Assembly (NCBI GenBank): GCA_944389505.1
Contig: CALXMP010000008.1
Span: 1 to 64,000, forward strand
From: an uncultured Spirochaetaceae bacterium
GTDB lineage: Bacteria; Spirochaetota; Spirochaetia; Sphaerochaetales; Sphaerochaetaceae
Direction of reading: 5' to 3'
Length of the DNA: 64,000 bases
Positions 8,344-17,539 of this stretch are shown piece after piece (positions within the stretch are counted from its first letter, which is position 1; each line of letters opens with the position of its first letter). The position numbers and the translations under genes are program-made. The notes beneath the pieces were generated by a model. It searched no databases. It saw only the letters and a list, made by a program, of their open reading frames with translations, and was not told where the DNA came from.

Positions 8344-9516
8344 TTAAATGATCTTTCCATCCCAGAGCCAGTCAAGGAAGAGGTTCCAGGGAAGTAATGT
8401 GATTCCATCTTCCGTTGTCCTGGAGATGCTGTCCCGGGAGACTACGATGTACTTCTTGAATATCCCTTCTTCCTGCAATGCCCTAAGTCCCCGGAGATCC
8501 TTATTCTCATTCACAAGCTTCGTCGTCTTGGTCTCAATGGCAACATCATCACCGATTACGAAGTCCACTTCGAATGATGACTGACGGGTTCTCCAGTACG
8601 ACAGTTTCTCTTTACGCTTGTTATAATCGAGGTATGCTGATAGCTCCTCAGCAATGTATGTCTCAAATAGCTTTCCGTATTCAGTCTGTGTATCGACAAT
8701 ATCCCTAAGACCGAGAAGAAAGCGGACAAGGCCTACATCGAAGTAGTAGAAGCGTTCGGTCTCTACGGCCTTTCTCTTCTTCGTCTTCGTATATGGAGGG
8801 ACTGCAAAGCCTATCATGGTGTCATATAGAATGCCGTACCATTCGGTTATGGATCCTCTGCTCATCATCACATCACTTGCAATGTTAGAGTAGTTGATCT
8901 CCTCGGCGTTGGTAAGGGCTGCTACTTCAAGAAAACGTTCGAACTTAGGAAGCTGTCTTACGAGGCCTTCTCCCGCTATCTCGTCCTGAAGGTAGACATT
9001 GATGTAATCATCAAGAACATCATCAGGAGTATCTGACAAGAATACGGATGGAAGCATCCCGTATTTTAGGATTCTGTCCAGAGTAGGATTGAGCTCTTTG
9101 ATTTCCGGCCATACGAATGGATGGAGGTTCATCTTTCCAGCTCGACCTCCCAGAAGATTCACTCCCTGTTCCTTGAGCCTTCTTGCGCTTGAGCCTGTCA
9201 GAAGGAATCTGATATCTGTCTCCTCAATCAGAAGATGAACCTCGTCCAAGAGCTCAGGAACCTTCTGGATCTCGTCGATGATTACAAGCCCATCATGGAT
9301 TCCTCTTGTCGCAATCTCATCACGCAGCACTCCAGGATCCGACTGGCACCTTCTTCGTATCCTTGCGTTCAGAAGTGACCATGAAAGCTTTACGTCATCC
9401 TGAATCTGATTTGCTATCAAAGAGCTTTTCCCCGTCTGCCTTGGGCCGAAAAGGAAAAGAGATTTGCCCTTGAGTTTTGACTGAATATCTATGATGCGCT
9501 GTATGTACTTCTCCAT
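8344..9516 (-). CDS. AAA ATPase with DUF4143 domain
   Basis: The 390-residue protein has Walker A GPRQTGKSS at about 24-32, Walker B LVIIDEIQKVP and a sensor-like LLTGSSARRL. The C-terminal DUF4143 region includes DFVIGDDVAIETK, a nuclease-like D...ExK pattern. AGAGGTGA lies just before the ATG. This is a common, still uncharacterised ATPase family of bacteria and archaea, frequent in mobile islands. It appears intact, unlike several neighbours. Confidence 0.85.
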   Translation of the reverse strand: MEKYIQRIIDIQSKLKGKSLFLFGPRQTGKSSLIANQIQDDVKLSWSLLNARIRRRCQSDPGVLRDEIATRGIHDGLVIIDEIQKVPELLDEVHLLIEETDIRFLLTGSSARRLKEQGVNLLGGRAGKMNLHPFVWPEIKELNPTLDRILKYGMLPSVFLSDTPDDVLDDYINVYLQDEIAGEGLVRQLPKFERFLEVAALTNAEEINYSNIASDVMMSRGSITEWYGILYDTMIGFAVPPYTKTKKRKAVETERFYYFDVGLVRFLLGLRDIVDTQTEYGKLFETYIAEELSAYLDYNKRKEKLSYWRTRQSSFEVDFVIGDDVAIETKTTKLVNENKDLRGLRALQEEGIFKKYIVVSRDSISRTTEDGITLLPWNLFLDWLWDGKII

Positions 9517-9791
9517 ATGTCACCTCTACTGCCATTATATTACGATTTCTGTTATTTCTACTAGCGATTTTTATAAAAATCTGTCAGTTGTACTGACTTT
9601 ATACTGCACTTCGCATCCAGACGTGAATCGAACCACTTACTTGATTCAACTTAACCTTCTCAGTCATAGGAAAATCATCGCCTTGTGTCCAAATCTTGCA
9701 AGAAATCAAAGAAACTGAAATTCAGAAATGCTTATCGGTAAAGAATTTGCATATATACGCTGGAGACGAGGCCGAAGCGGCGATCTGATAC

Positions 9792-9980
9792 CAAAACAGC
9801 AGTAAACAATCTTTCCAAGTGAGTAGAAATCTGCGAGCTAAAGCCGTTGAAAACAGGATACTTTTCTCTGCCACTACCAACAACAGATTTACCCAGCTCC
9901 ATGCCTTCATTAAGAAAACGCAGAAGCCACCAGTATACAAGATTGAAAAAGCTTGAAGACTTCAGAAGAATGTACAAAGC
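9792..9980 (+). pseudogene. Remnant of a HigB/RelE-type toxin gene
   Basis: One frame reads AVENRILFSATTNNRFTQL and then HAFIKKTQKPP, which matches the C-terminal half of HigB-like toxins (xxNRVFF..F.LLHxFxKKTQKTP). It then hits TGA at GAAAAAGCTTGA. The next frame continues with KLEDFRRMYK, the expected toxin tail, so one base in the A5 run appears to be extra. The N-terminal half is not found intact. It is followed by an antitoxin remnant. Confidence 0.55.
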
Positions 9981-10257
9981 ATGTATGATGCAATCAGAAA
10001 ACATGGAAATCCCGTTAGCGATTATGCCAATGATGCTTTTGAAAGGATTTCCCGATGGGAGAACGTACAGAAAGCGACTTGGAAATCCAGTTCATGCAAG
10101 AGCTGGCCAAGACAGAGAAGGAGAAAGGTCTGACTCAGAACTTCCTCAGTCCTCTATTGTCAGGCTTGAGAATGGTACTTATTCCCCATCATTGGGAACG
10201 ATCTCAAAAGTTCTTACTGCAATTGTAAAACGCATATACATTGGAGATCTGACATGA
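9981..10257 (+). pseudogene. Remnant of a HigA/XRE antitoxin gene
   Basis: The pieces are an N-terminal MYDAIRKHGNPVSDYAN, then in another frame DLEIQFMQELAKTEKEKGLTQ, and in a third SSIVRLENGTYSPSLGTISK. These are consecutive parts of an XRE helix-turn-helix antitoxin. About seven codons between GLTQ and PQSSI appear deleted, together with frame changes. The last frame ends at TGA 10255-10257, overlapping the GrpB start by ATGA. The gene cannot make a full-length antitoxin. Confidence 0.6.
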
Positions 10258-10866
10258 TAATAGGACTAAAGCGAGGAACAGTAGAGCTTGTAGAGCATCA
10301 GGAAGGATGGGAGGAAGCGGGAAGAGAATGCATCAGACAGCTCTCTTCCATCCTTGGAGAGAAAGCCGTTGCGATAGAGCATGTGGGCAGTACTGCAATC
10401 CCAGGAATCCATGCAAAGCCAATCATTGATATCGCAGTGGGGGTGCGCTCACTCGATAAAGCCATGGAATGCAAAGATGTTCTTGAAAGGAATGGCATCA
10501 TCTTCCATGGAGAAGACAACCCAGGACAGCTTCTCTTTGTCATAGGTGATGGCAATATAAGAACTCATCATATCCACTTCGTTCCATATAATGGTGAAGC
10601 ATGGAGGAACTACATAATCTTCAGGGCTTATTTTCTGTCGCATCCAGAAAGGGCGAAGGCTTACGACAATCTGAAACTACAGCTTGCCAGTATGTATTCT
10701 GACAACCGTAAGGCATACACGGCTTTCAAAGGATTCTTTCATCAAGGAAACCATATCAGAAGCAAGGAAGATGAGCCTGGAGAAAGCTGCAATCACGTCA
10801 GTTGTGGATAAGGACTCTCCCGGGATTGCACCTGAACAGGCTGCAAAAGCGGGACTTGACCATTAG
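10254..10866 (+). pseudogene. GrpB/UPF0157 family nucleotidyltransferase-like gene, C-terminal frameshift
   Basis: The reading frame from 10254 carries the GrpB signature: IEHVGSTAIPGIHAKPIIDI followed by VGVRS, with the nucleotidyltransferase-like GS...D pattern. After AYTAFK, near 10728-10732, the frame diverges to an atypical basic tail ending at 10811. The +1 frame reads KDSFIKETISEARKMSLEKA, the helix expected at the end of this family. One extra base in CAAAGGAT explains the change. The first 158 residues are intact, so a truncated product may still fold. It is coupled by ATGA to the antitoxin remnant. Confidence 0.65.
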
Positions 10867-11378
10867 TCCCATACAGAGTTGGTATGATGATAGACAGAGA
10901 ATCTAGTCCAAGCTGATTGGCTTCAGTTAACAACATACATGACAATGTTTGTATTAGCTTAAGAAATTCCGGGAAATATATCATTGCGTGCAGGGTGGAA
11001 TATCCACAGTTCCTTGATAACAGAATACTGATTCTGCCACATAATGATTTCCTTGCAGATCTATGGGCGGAAAGCCATCTGAAACAATCTGAAAGGAAGA
11101 TTGGCGGCTATCCTGTTTGCCCATGGATGGAAAGCAGTTCAGGAAGGCACCCAAGAGTCCGCATTGAAATTTTATAAGATTGCATAAGGCTGAATTGACG
11201 ATTCAGCGGCAGGTATTCATATGCTCATCGTTGACTTCGATGATTGCTAGTGGAAATTGCCCAGACCTAATTCATAAGATAGAATGTGCTTTTCCCTTTC
11301 TATCATCCGATACGGAAAAAGGCTCGTAACCACAGCAGAAAAGGGTCATATAAGATTATGACAGAATCTTCTTCTGGC
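10867..11378. other. No intact gene; degenerate sequence
   Basis: These 512 bases hold only short open stretches. One (about 11000-11177) reads ILILPHNDFLADLWAESHLK, and an overlapping one reads LAAILFAHGWKAVQEG. Neither is recognisable, has a credible start, or continues. It looks like further decayed coding sequence from the same island. Confidence 0.4.
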
Positions 11379-11867
11379 TCACTCATCAAGATATGAATCA
11401 AGGAAATATGCTGCAAGACTCTCCGGCTTAATATTCTCCCTTGCCTCATCCTTTGAGAACCAGCAGTATGAATCAACCTCATTGTTCACAGAGAGTTCAC
11501 TGTCATCCTCCACGAATGCGGTGAAATTGCACATAAGGGTATTCGAAGGCTCGAAGAATCTCGTCCTATTGAACTTGATCGAGGCCACGGTCATCCCAGT
11601 TTCCTCTTTGATTTCCCTTATAGCGGCATGCTCCAGAGACTCTGTCCGGTTCACATAGCCTGCAACAAGAATGAAAAAGGGCCTTCCGTACTGCTTGATT
11701 AGCAGTATTTTACCTGTCATCTTGTTAACCACAATCATGCTTACGGCAACATTATACATCGGGAATCGATACTGATTGCACTTCGGGCAGAAAGGAATCA
11801 TCCCCTCATTCTCCAGATACTTCTCAGTCAGCGCTGTCCCGCATTCCTGGCAATATTTCCCGCTCAT
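11379..11867 (-). CDS. Nudix hydrolase with zinc ribbon
   Basis: Two CxxC pairs (CQEC and CPKC) in the first 35 residues form a zinc ribbon. The Nudix box runs from GYVNRTE to REIKEETGM and fits Gx5Ex7REUxEExGU exactly. At 162 residues it resembles the C-terminal part of NudC-type NADH pyrophosphatases, but I do not see the SQPWPFPxS specificity motif, so the substrate is open. AAGGA lies about 7 nt before the ATG. It is transcribed towards the decayed region and is divergent from the aspartate-dehydrogenase-like gene. Confidence 0.85.
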   Translation of the reverse strand: MSGKYCQECGTALTEKYLENEGMIPFCPKCNQYRFPMYNVAVSMIVVNKMTGKILLIKQYGRPFFILVAGYVNRTESLEHAAIREIKEETGMTVASIKFNRTRFFEPSNTLMCNFTAFVEDDSELSVNNEVDSYCWFSKDEARENIKPESLAAYFLDSYLDE

Positions 11868-12017
11868 AGCTTATTCCTTCCAGAGAAGATTATCGCTATT
11901 GGCAGGCATATTGCAAGATTGCAAAGGAGTTCCCTGTCTTGCCTGTTTTGTATATGCCATCTTTCACTTTCTTCTCTTTTCTGCGAGAGTATTGGATGTA
12001 AATCAATGGAGGGATTT

Positions 12018-12809
12018 ATGAAGACATTCGCAATCGCAGGATGCGGTCATCTTGGAAAGATCGTACAGGAAGCATATACAAAGGGACTTCTGGAGGGCTA
12101 TCAGCTGATAGCTGCCTACTCAAGGAAAATAGAGGATGCGGAGAAGCTTGTCAGCGGGACGGATGCTAAGGCAGCATCCTCGATGGATGAGGTCATCGCG
12201 CTCAAGCCTGATTTCATCATCGAAACAGCATCAATTGCACTTCTGAAGGATTTTGCCATCAAGGCTCTTGAAGACGGCATAAGCATCATACCGCTCTCAA
12301 TCGGGGCATTTGCTGACAACAATTTCCGTGACATGGCAATGAAGGCAGCAGGAGAAAGCGGAGCCAGGATATACATTCCGTCAGGCGCAGTAGGCGGATT
12401 TGATGCATTGAGGACAATCGCGCTGATAGCAGAGGTCAATGGCTGGGATATAAAGGCTGGCATACATACGCACAAGGGACCGGACTCCCTCAGGAATACC
12501 CCGCTGTATTCCGATGAGTTTCAGGCTGCAGAGAAGACTGTATTCTCCGGCTCAACGAAAGAAGCAATCGCACTTCTTCCGACCAAGGTCAATGTTGCAG
12601 TTGCATCGGCACTTGCGACTATCGGACCAGACAAGGCTAAGGCTGAGATCACAAGCGTGCCTGGATTCATCGGAGATGACCACTGCATCACCGTGGAGAC
12701 AGAGGGGTTGAAAGCAGTTGCGGATATCTACTCCGCCAATAGCGATATCGCAGCATGGTCTGCAGTAGCTCTTATGCGTAACCTTGCCTCACCTATGTTC
12801 TTTTTCTGA
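12018..12809 (+). CDS. L-aspartate dehydrogenase-like NAD(P)-dependent oxidoreductase
   Basis: The 263-residue protein opens with FAIAGCGHLGKIV, an NAD(P)-binding GxGxxG fold. The catalytic region YIPSGAVGGFDALR followed later by HTHKGPDSL resembles the SGAxxGxD...KxP pattern of NadX-type aspartate dehydrogenases. GGAGGG lies 4 nt before ATG 12018; an upstream in-frame ATG at 11919 has no such site. It forms a two-gene unit with the 2-hydroxyacid-dehydrogenase homologue, 10 bp apart, ahead of an amino-acid importer. NadX itself is a biosynthetic option, but no nadA or nadC is nearby, so a catabolic role is as likely. Confidence 0.75.
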   Translation: MKTFAIAGCGHLGKIVQEAYTKGLLEGYQLIAAYSRKIEDAEKLVSGTDAKAASSMDEVIALKPDFIIETASIALLKDFAIKALEDGISIIPLSIGAFADNNFRDMAMKAAGESGARIYIPSGAVGGFDALRTIALIAEVNGWDIKAGIHTHKGPDSLRNTPLYSDEFQAAEKTVFSGSTKEAIALLPTKVNVAVASALATIGPDKAKAEITSVPGFIGDDHCITVETEGLKAVADIYSANSDIAAWSAVALMRNLASPMFFF

Positions 12810-12819
12810 GAGGTCTGAT

Positions 12820-13728
12820 ATGAGAAAATTCAGGAAGCTTGTCGAGGCAGGCCCTATCGGACTGCAGCCATGGGCTGAGGAGAAGCTCAGCGAATATGCT
12901 TCGGAGATCATACGCTTCGATACGCTCCCTGAAAGCGAGGAGGAGCTCATAGCCAGGATCGGAGATGCAGATGCTGTTCTTGTCAGGACACTTCCCCTTG
13001 TTCCTGCGTCGGTCCTTTCCGCATGCAAGGAACTCAGGTATGTCGGCATGTGCTGCTCCCTTTATTCAAAGGAGAGCGCAAATGTGGATATCGCATACGC
13101 TGAGAAGCATGGCATAACCGTCTACGGCATCAGGGACTATGGCGACAAAGGCGTTACGGAATTCGTTGTTTATGCCCTTGTAAGGATACTCCATGGATAC
13201 GATTGGACTATGTGGAGAAAAAGACCAAAGGAGATAACAGGGCTGAAGATCGGATTCGTTGGATTCGGCACAAGCGGACAGATGACAGCAAGACTTCTGA
13301 AGGCAATGGGTGCAAAGATAAGCTATTATGCCCGCTCTGCAAAGGAGGACTGCGAGAAGGAGGGAATGCACTTCATGCCGCTAGATACCCTTCTTGAGCA
13401 ATCCGAGATCGTTATCACATGCCTGAACAAAGGGGTCATACTCCTCCATGAGGAGGAATTCAGAAAGCTCGGCAGCGGTAAGATAATGATCAATACATCC
13501 ATCGGCCCTGCTTCCGATATGCCAGCGCTGAAGAACTGGATCCTTGATGAGAGGAATATCTTCGTATCAGATACAGCAGGCGGTGTCGGCAGTATCTATG
13601 ATGAAGTAAAAGGACTGAAGAACGTACTCTGCCCCGATGTCTCAGCAGGGATGACCGAGGAGGCATATGATCTTATGAGCAGGAAGGTTCTGGACAATAT
13701 AGAGAAAGCGCTATCCCAGGCGCAGTGA
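12820..13728 (+). CDS. D-2-hydroxyacid dehydrogenase homologue lacking the catalytic triad
   Basis: The 302-residue protein has the family fold: KIGFVGFGTSGQM at 143-155 is the Rossmann motif, and the end is TEEAYDLM. Catalytically active members have Arg in an N-x-(S/A)-RG motif, a Glu after DVF/DVY, and His in a PH(I/V) motif. Here these read NTSIGP (Ile at 228), DTAGG (251-255, no Glu) and CPDVS (Asp at 273). All three catalytic positions therefore look substituted. ATG 12820 has GAGAGG upstream. It may be a binding protein, a different reductase, or an enzyme using other residues. Confidence 0.75.
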   Translation: MRKFRKLVEAGPIGLQPWAEEKLSEYASEIIRFDTLPESEEELIARIGDADAVLVRTLPLVPASVLSACKELRYVGMCCSLYSKESANVDIAYAEKHGITVYGIRDYGDKGVTEFVVYALVRILHGYDWTMWRKRPKEITGLKIGFVGFGTSGQMTARLLKAMGAKISYYARSAKEDCEKEGMHFMPLDTLLEQSEIVITCLNKGVILLHEEEFRKLGSGKIMINTSIGPASDMPALKNWILDERNIFVSDTAGGVGSIYDEVKGLKNVLCPDVSAGMTEEAYDLMSRKVLDNIEKALSQAQ

Positions 13729-13739
13729 CCAATTCACGG

Positions 13740-13773
13740 AGGAAAGGCCCGGTAAGGATGCTGAGCCTTTCCT
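13740..13773 (+). terminator. Hairpin terminator after the dehydrogenase pair
   Basis: AGGAAAGGC (13740-13748) pairs with GCCTTTCCT (13765-13773), a 9-bp stem with a 16-nt loop, 12 nt after the stop codon. The U-tract is weak (TTGTTGC), so termination may be partial. Confidence 0.5.
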
Positions 13774-13935
13774 TGTTGCAGCACATCCAAAGGCCTTTTC
13801 AACTTCATGTTGCATATTTATGCATAAACCAAAAACCTGTCTATTTTATCTGTGATTGCCAGCATCGCTTTTAATAGAATCATATAACCCAGAAATAAAA
13901 TAGAAAAATTGATAGAAAAATCTTCCGTTTGCTAT

Positions 13936-13973
13936 TGAATAATATTCACGATTGTATGTATAAATATTCACGA
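13936..13973 (+). promoter_or_regulatory. Tandem ARG-box-like operators upstream of the amino-acid importer
   Basis: TTGAATAATATTCA (13936-13949 region) contains the palindrome TGAATAATATTCA, and TGTATAAATATTCA follows at 13957-13970. Both end in ATTCACGA, and the repeat distance is 22 bp, about two helical turns. The pattern TGNATWWWWATTCA in tandem resembles ArgR boxes, which lie about 21 bp apart in E. coli. The site lies in an AT-rich gap 25-60 bp before the importer gene. ArgR binding is inferred. Confidence 0.45.
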
Positions 13974-13995
13974 ATTTACTAATTGGAGTTGTAAG

Positions 13996-14811
13996 ATGAA
14001 GAAATTCCAGAAAGTTCTTGTTTTCATGTTTGTTCTCGTAGCATCCATAGCTGCGGTTTCCGCATCCGGATCCAGTGAAAATGGCACAGTCCTCGCCGAC
14101 ATCAAGGAAAGAGGCAGACTCATTGTAGGAACAGAAGCTCAGTATGCTCCTTATGAGTTCAAGGATATGAATGCAAATATCGTAGGATGCGATATGTTCC
14201 TCGCTGATGAGATCGCAAAGGCACTCGGCGTTAAGCTCGAGATTGTCGATATGGCATTCGATGGAATCATTCCTGCAGTACAGTCTGGCCAGGTTGATAT
14301 CGGTCTTGCTGCTTTCACGAATACACCGGAAAGAGCTGAGGTCATCGATTTCTCATCAATCTATGAGGAAAGCCTCCAGTACCTTGTCGTAGCAGCTGGA
14401 AATGAGGATGTATACACTACTCCTGAGTCACTTGCAGGTCTCAAGGTCGGCGCACAGAGAGGAACAATCCAGTCACAGCTGATCATGAAGGCTATGCCTG
14501 ATTCAGAGCTTTTCGAGCTTGCAAAGTATCCAGAGCTCTCGATTGAGGTTCAGAACGGGAATATCGCAGGTCTTGTCGTAGATGCAGCAGTCGGCGACTC
14601 AATCATCGCATCCAGCGACGGAAAGCTTGTGAAGGCAAACTATACATTCGATTCCAAGGAAGCGACATTCGGAAAGTCAGCTGTCATCCAGAAAGGCAAT
14701 CCGGACTTCCTTGCTGAGGTCAATAAGGTCATTGAAAGAGTCGTTGCTGATGGTTCGTATATTCAGGCTTATAACGACGCAGTAGCTCTTCAGAAGGAAC
14801 TTGGTCTCTGA
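13996..14811 (+). CDS. Amino-acid ABC transporter substrate-binding protein
   Basis: A signal peptide (MKKFQKVLVFMFVLVASIAA...) ends before ASGSSENG. The mature part has ADIKERGRLIVGTEAQYAPYEF, the start of family-3 solute-binding proteins for polar amino acids, and a C-terminal IERVVADGSY. GGAG lies 7 nt before the ATG. It starts a five-gene plus-strand unit with permease, ATPase, LarA and an aminotransferase. The ligand cannot be read from sequence; the neighbours suggest an amino or hydroxy acid that is racemised and transaminated inside the cell. Confidence 0.9.
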   Translation: MKKFQKVLVFMFVLVASIAAVSASGSSENGTVLADIKERGRLIVGTEAQYAPYEFKDMNANIVGCDMFLADEIAKALGVKLEIVDMAFDGIIPAVQSGQVDIGLAAFTNTPERAEVIDFSSIYEESLQYLVVAAGNEDVYTTPESLAGLKVGAQRGTIQSQLIMKAMPDSELFELAKYPELSIEVQNGNIAGLVVDAAVGDSIIASSDGKLVKANYTFDSKEATFGKSAVIQKGNPDFLAEVNKVIERVVADGSYIQAYNDAVALQKELGL

Positions 14812-14813
14812 TT

Positions 14814-15509
14814 ATGGGCTTCTTCGAGCAGATTGCGGTCATTATAACAAGGTATTATCCGTATTTCCTCGAAGGTGTGAAGAACACCCTCATCATCGCC
14901 GCCATGAGCGTCGTGCTGGGGGTGGTCTTCGGTACTTTGATGGCTATCATGAGGATGTGCAGGATAAAGCCGCTGAAGTGGATTGCCATGGCATATATCG
15001 AATTCGTGCGTGGCACACCGCTGATGGTCCAGCTCATGTTCATATTCTATGGTCTGCCTATGGTAGGAATAGAATTCCCGGATGTATCATGGATCCCGAA
15101 TTTCTCCAGATTCATGGCAGGCATTGTCGCAATGAGCATGAACAGCTGCGCATATGTGGCAGAGGTTATCAGATCGGGTATCCAGGCTGTTGATGAAGGA
15201 CAGATGGAAGCCGCAAGGAGCATAGGATTCAAATATGGCGAATCGATGAAGCTGGTTATCCTGCCCCAGGCTATAAGGAACATCCTTCCTGCCCTTGGCA
15301 ATGAATTCGTTACGGTTATCAAGGAATCATCAATCGTATCAGTAATCGGAATCTCCGATCTCATGTACGGGACAAATGGCGTCATTGCGCTTACATACAG
15401 GAGCCTGCCATGTCTTGCGATTGCTGCTTGTATCTATTTCGTGCTGACTTTCATAAGCAGCCGTCTCATTGCAATGCTTGAAAAGAGGATGAAGCATGGA
15501 AGGAAATAA
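14814..15509 (+). CDS. Amino-acid ABC transporter permease (HisM family)
   Basis: The 231 residues include about five membrane helices. The cytoplasmic EAA-type loop [20 protein letters not shown] contacts the ATPase, and RGTPLMVQL is the classic N-terminal family motif. It follows the binding-protein gene by 2 bp, and its end overlaps the ATPase gene by 14 bp, which supports one operon and a homodimeric permease. Confidence 0.95.
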   Translation: MGFFEQIAVIITRYYPYFLEGVKNTLIIAAMSVVLGVVFGTLMAIMRMCRIKPLKWIAMAYIEFVRGTPLMVQLMFIFYGLPMVGIEFPDVSWIPNFSRFMAGIVAMSMNSCAYVAEVIRSGIQAVDEGQMEAARSIGFKYGESMKLVILPQAIRNILPALGNEFVTVIKESSIVSVIGISDLMYGTNGVIALTYRSLPCLAIAACIYFVLTFISSRLIAMLEKRMKHGRK

Positions 15510-16233
15510 CATCATTCAGGTCAGGAATCTCTGCAAGAGCTTCGGTAATCTCCAGGTTCTCAATGATATCTCCACAGACTTCAAGGAACAGCAGGTCGTC
15601 TCTATAATAGGTCCTTCAGGTGGCGGAAAGAGCACATTCCTCCGCTGTCTCAATCTTCTTGAGACACCAACATCGGGCAAGGTCATATTCAATGATGTGA
15701 ATCTCTGCTCGAAGGATGCGGATATCAACGTGCAGAGGCAGAAAATCGGTATGGTATTCCAGCATTTCAACCTCTTCAACAACATGAATGTCATGAAGAA
15801 TCTCACAATCGCTCCCATGCGGATTAAAGGCAAGAGCAAGGAGGAAGCTGAGGAGAAGGCTATCGGTTTCCTGAAGAGGATGGGCCTTGAAGACAAGGCA
15901 ACATCCTACCCCGCCCAGCTCTCAGGCGGCCAGAAGCAGAGAATCGCAATTGTGAGATCCCTGATGATGGAACCAGAGGTCATGCTCTTTGATGAGCCGA
16001 CATCGGCTCTCGATCCGGAGATGATTGGAGAGGTCCTGGATGTCATAAAGCAACTTGCGATGGAAGGCATGACGATGCTCATCGTCACCCATGAGATGAG
16101 ATTTGCACGCGAAGTGAGCGACAGGATTCTGTTCCTTGACGGCGGAAAGATCGATGAGGACAGAACCGCGGATGAGTTCTTCGATGATCCTCATAGCCCG
16201 CGTCTTATCAGTTTCCTTCAGAAGGTTCTCTGA
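15496..16233 (+). CDS. Amino-acid ABC transporter ATP-binding protein
   Basis: The 245-residue NBD has Walker [10 protein letters not shown], signature LSGGQKQR, Walker [13 protein letters not shown] and the H-loop [11 protein letters not shown], as in GlnQ/HisP. It overlaps the permease gene by 14 bp. Together with the two preceding genes it forms a complete polar-amino-acid uptake system. Confidence 0.95.
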   Translation: MEGNNIIQVRNLCKSFGNLQVLNDISTDFKEQQVVSIIGPSGGGKSTFLRCLNLLETPTSGKVIFNDVNLCSKDADINVQRQKIGMVFQHFNLFNNMNVMKNLTIAPMRIKGKSKEEAEEKAIGFLKRMGLEDKATSYPAQLSGGQKQRIAIVRSLMMEPEVMLFDEPTSALDPEMIGEVLDVIKQLAMEGMTMLIVTHEMRFAREVSDRILFLDGGKIDEDRTADEFFDDPHSPRLISFLQKVL

Positions 16234-16245
16234 AACAACAAGACT

Positions 16246-17535
16246 ATGAAAAAGAATTATCAGTTCAGATATGGAAGCGGCACTGTGTCGCTTCCAATTG
16301 AGGAAAATCAGATCATAAGTGTGATTGAGGGGCATGAGACAAAGCCCCTTGATGATATAAAGAGTGCGCTGTACCAATCCCTTGACACCCCTATTGAGTC
16401 AGACTCTCTGGAGACGATTGCATCTAAAGCAGGGAAGATTGCCATCATCGTAAGTGATATGACCCGCTTCTGGATGAGGCAGGATCTGATTGTGCCGCTT
16501 ATCGTAAAATACCTTGTCGACAGGTGCGGTAAGAGCTACAGCGATCTGGAGATCGTAATCGCAACAGGTACGCATATCGGAGGATCGGAGGAGGAGCTCA
16601 GAACGCTTGTCACCTCAGAGATCTTCGATAAGGTAAAGACCGTGAACCATGACTGCAGGGCAGATGATCTTGTATATCTTGGGACAACGGATTACGGAAC
16701 GCCGGTGAAGGTAAATAAGGATGCGGCAGAGGCAGATCTCGTCATATGCCTTGGAGCGGCCACGTATCATGTTATGGCGGGATTCGGAGGAGGAAGGAAG
16801 AGCATCCTCCCTGGTATCTCCAGCCTTGAGACAATCAAGCACAACCATGCTTACAGCCTCGCTCCGGACAAGTTCATAACGAATCCTGCTATCGGCAACG
16901 GCGTGCTGGATGGCAATCCCCTGAACGAGGATATGCTCCAGGCGGCAGCAATGATGAAGAATCTCTTCATGATAACCCTCGTGACCGATACCGAATTCCG
17001 TCTCGCATCGATTTTCTCCGGCCATTGGAAGAAATCATGGGAAGCAGCATGCGAGGAAGTAAGGAGAATCTATACCGTTCCTATCAGAAAGAAGGCCGAT
17101 GTCGTCATAACAAGCTGCGGAGGCTTTCCAAAGGATGAGTCGCTGTACCAGGGAACAAAAGCCGTCGATAACGTCATATCCTCCCTGAAGGATGGCGGAA
17201 CGCTTATTCTGCTCCTGGAAGGACGCAATGGCGGAGGCAGTCCTGATTACTTTGACTGGATCAAGCCTCTTGTCGGCGGTACATTCGAAAAGGAACTGAG
17301 GGAGAACTTCACCGTAGGCGGGTATATCTTCTTCCTCAACTGTGAACAGGCTTCAAGATTCAATATACTCATGTATTCATCGATTCCTGCAGAGACCGTG
17401 GCTCCGATGGGCATCAAGGCATATGATGACCTCGACAAGCTCATGGAGGATGCGCATCTCGAAGGAAAATCCATCTATGTCATACCGACAGGATCAACAG
17501 TGCTGCCGGAAGTGACAGAGACATCTGAGAGGTAA
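16246..17535 (+). CDS. larA: LarA-type nickel-dependent lactate racemase family protein
   Basis: The 429-residue protein carries the LarA pincer and active-site residues: H110 in ATGTH, H175 in YHVMAGFGGGR, K185 in GRKSILPG and H199 in IKHNH. LarA uses the nickel pincer nucleotide cofactor made by LarB, LarC and LarE, which are not in this window. The family racemises lactate and other short 2-hydroxy acids. The position between an amino-acid importer and an aminotransferase points to a substrate other than lactate, but this is inference. It starts 12 bp after the ATPase gene. Confidence 0.85.
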   Translation: MKKNYQFRYGSGTVSLPIEENQIISVIEGHETKPLDDIKSALYQSLDTPIESDSLETIASKAGKIAIIVSDMTRFWMRQDLIVPLIVKYLVDRCGKSYSDLEIVIATGTHIGGSEEELRTLVTSEIFDKVKTVNHDCRADDLVYLGTTDYGTPVKVNKDAAEADLVICLGAATYHVMAGFGGGRKSILPGISSLETIKHNHAYSLAPDKFITNPAIGNGVLDGNPLNEDMLQAAAMMKNLFMITLVTDTEFRLASIFSGHWKKSWEAACEEVRRIYTVPIRKKADVVITSCGGFPKDESLYQGTKAVDNVISSLKDGGTLILLLEGRNGGGSPDYFDWIKPLVGGTFEKELRENFTVGGYIFFLNCEQASRFNILMYSSIPAETVAPMGIKAYDDLDKLMEDAHLEGKSIYVIPTGSTVLPEVTETSER

Positions 17536-17539
17536 ATAA

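Noticed and set aside
9630-9660. tRNA-like T-arm (complement reads GTGGTTCGATTCAC) as an attachment-site relic
   Set aside because: The stem has only three or four pairs with a wobble, and no acceptor, D or anticodon arm can be drawn around it.
11911-11924. TTGCAAGATTGCAA as a fourth GTTGC operator before the aspartate-dehydrogenase-like gene
   Set aside because: The half-sites repeat every 8 bp, not 10, and there is no matching promoter spacing.
13740-13773. Riboswitch before the amino-acid importer
   Set aside because: The only clear structure is a simple hairpin right after the upstream stop codon, better explained as a terminator.
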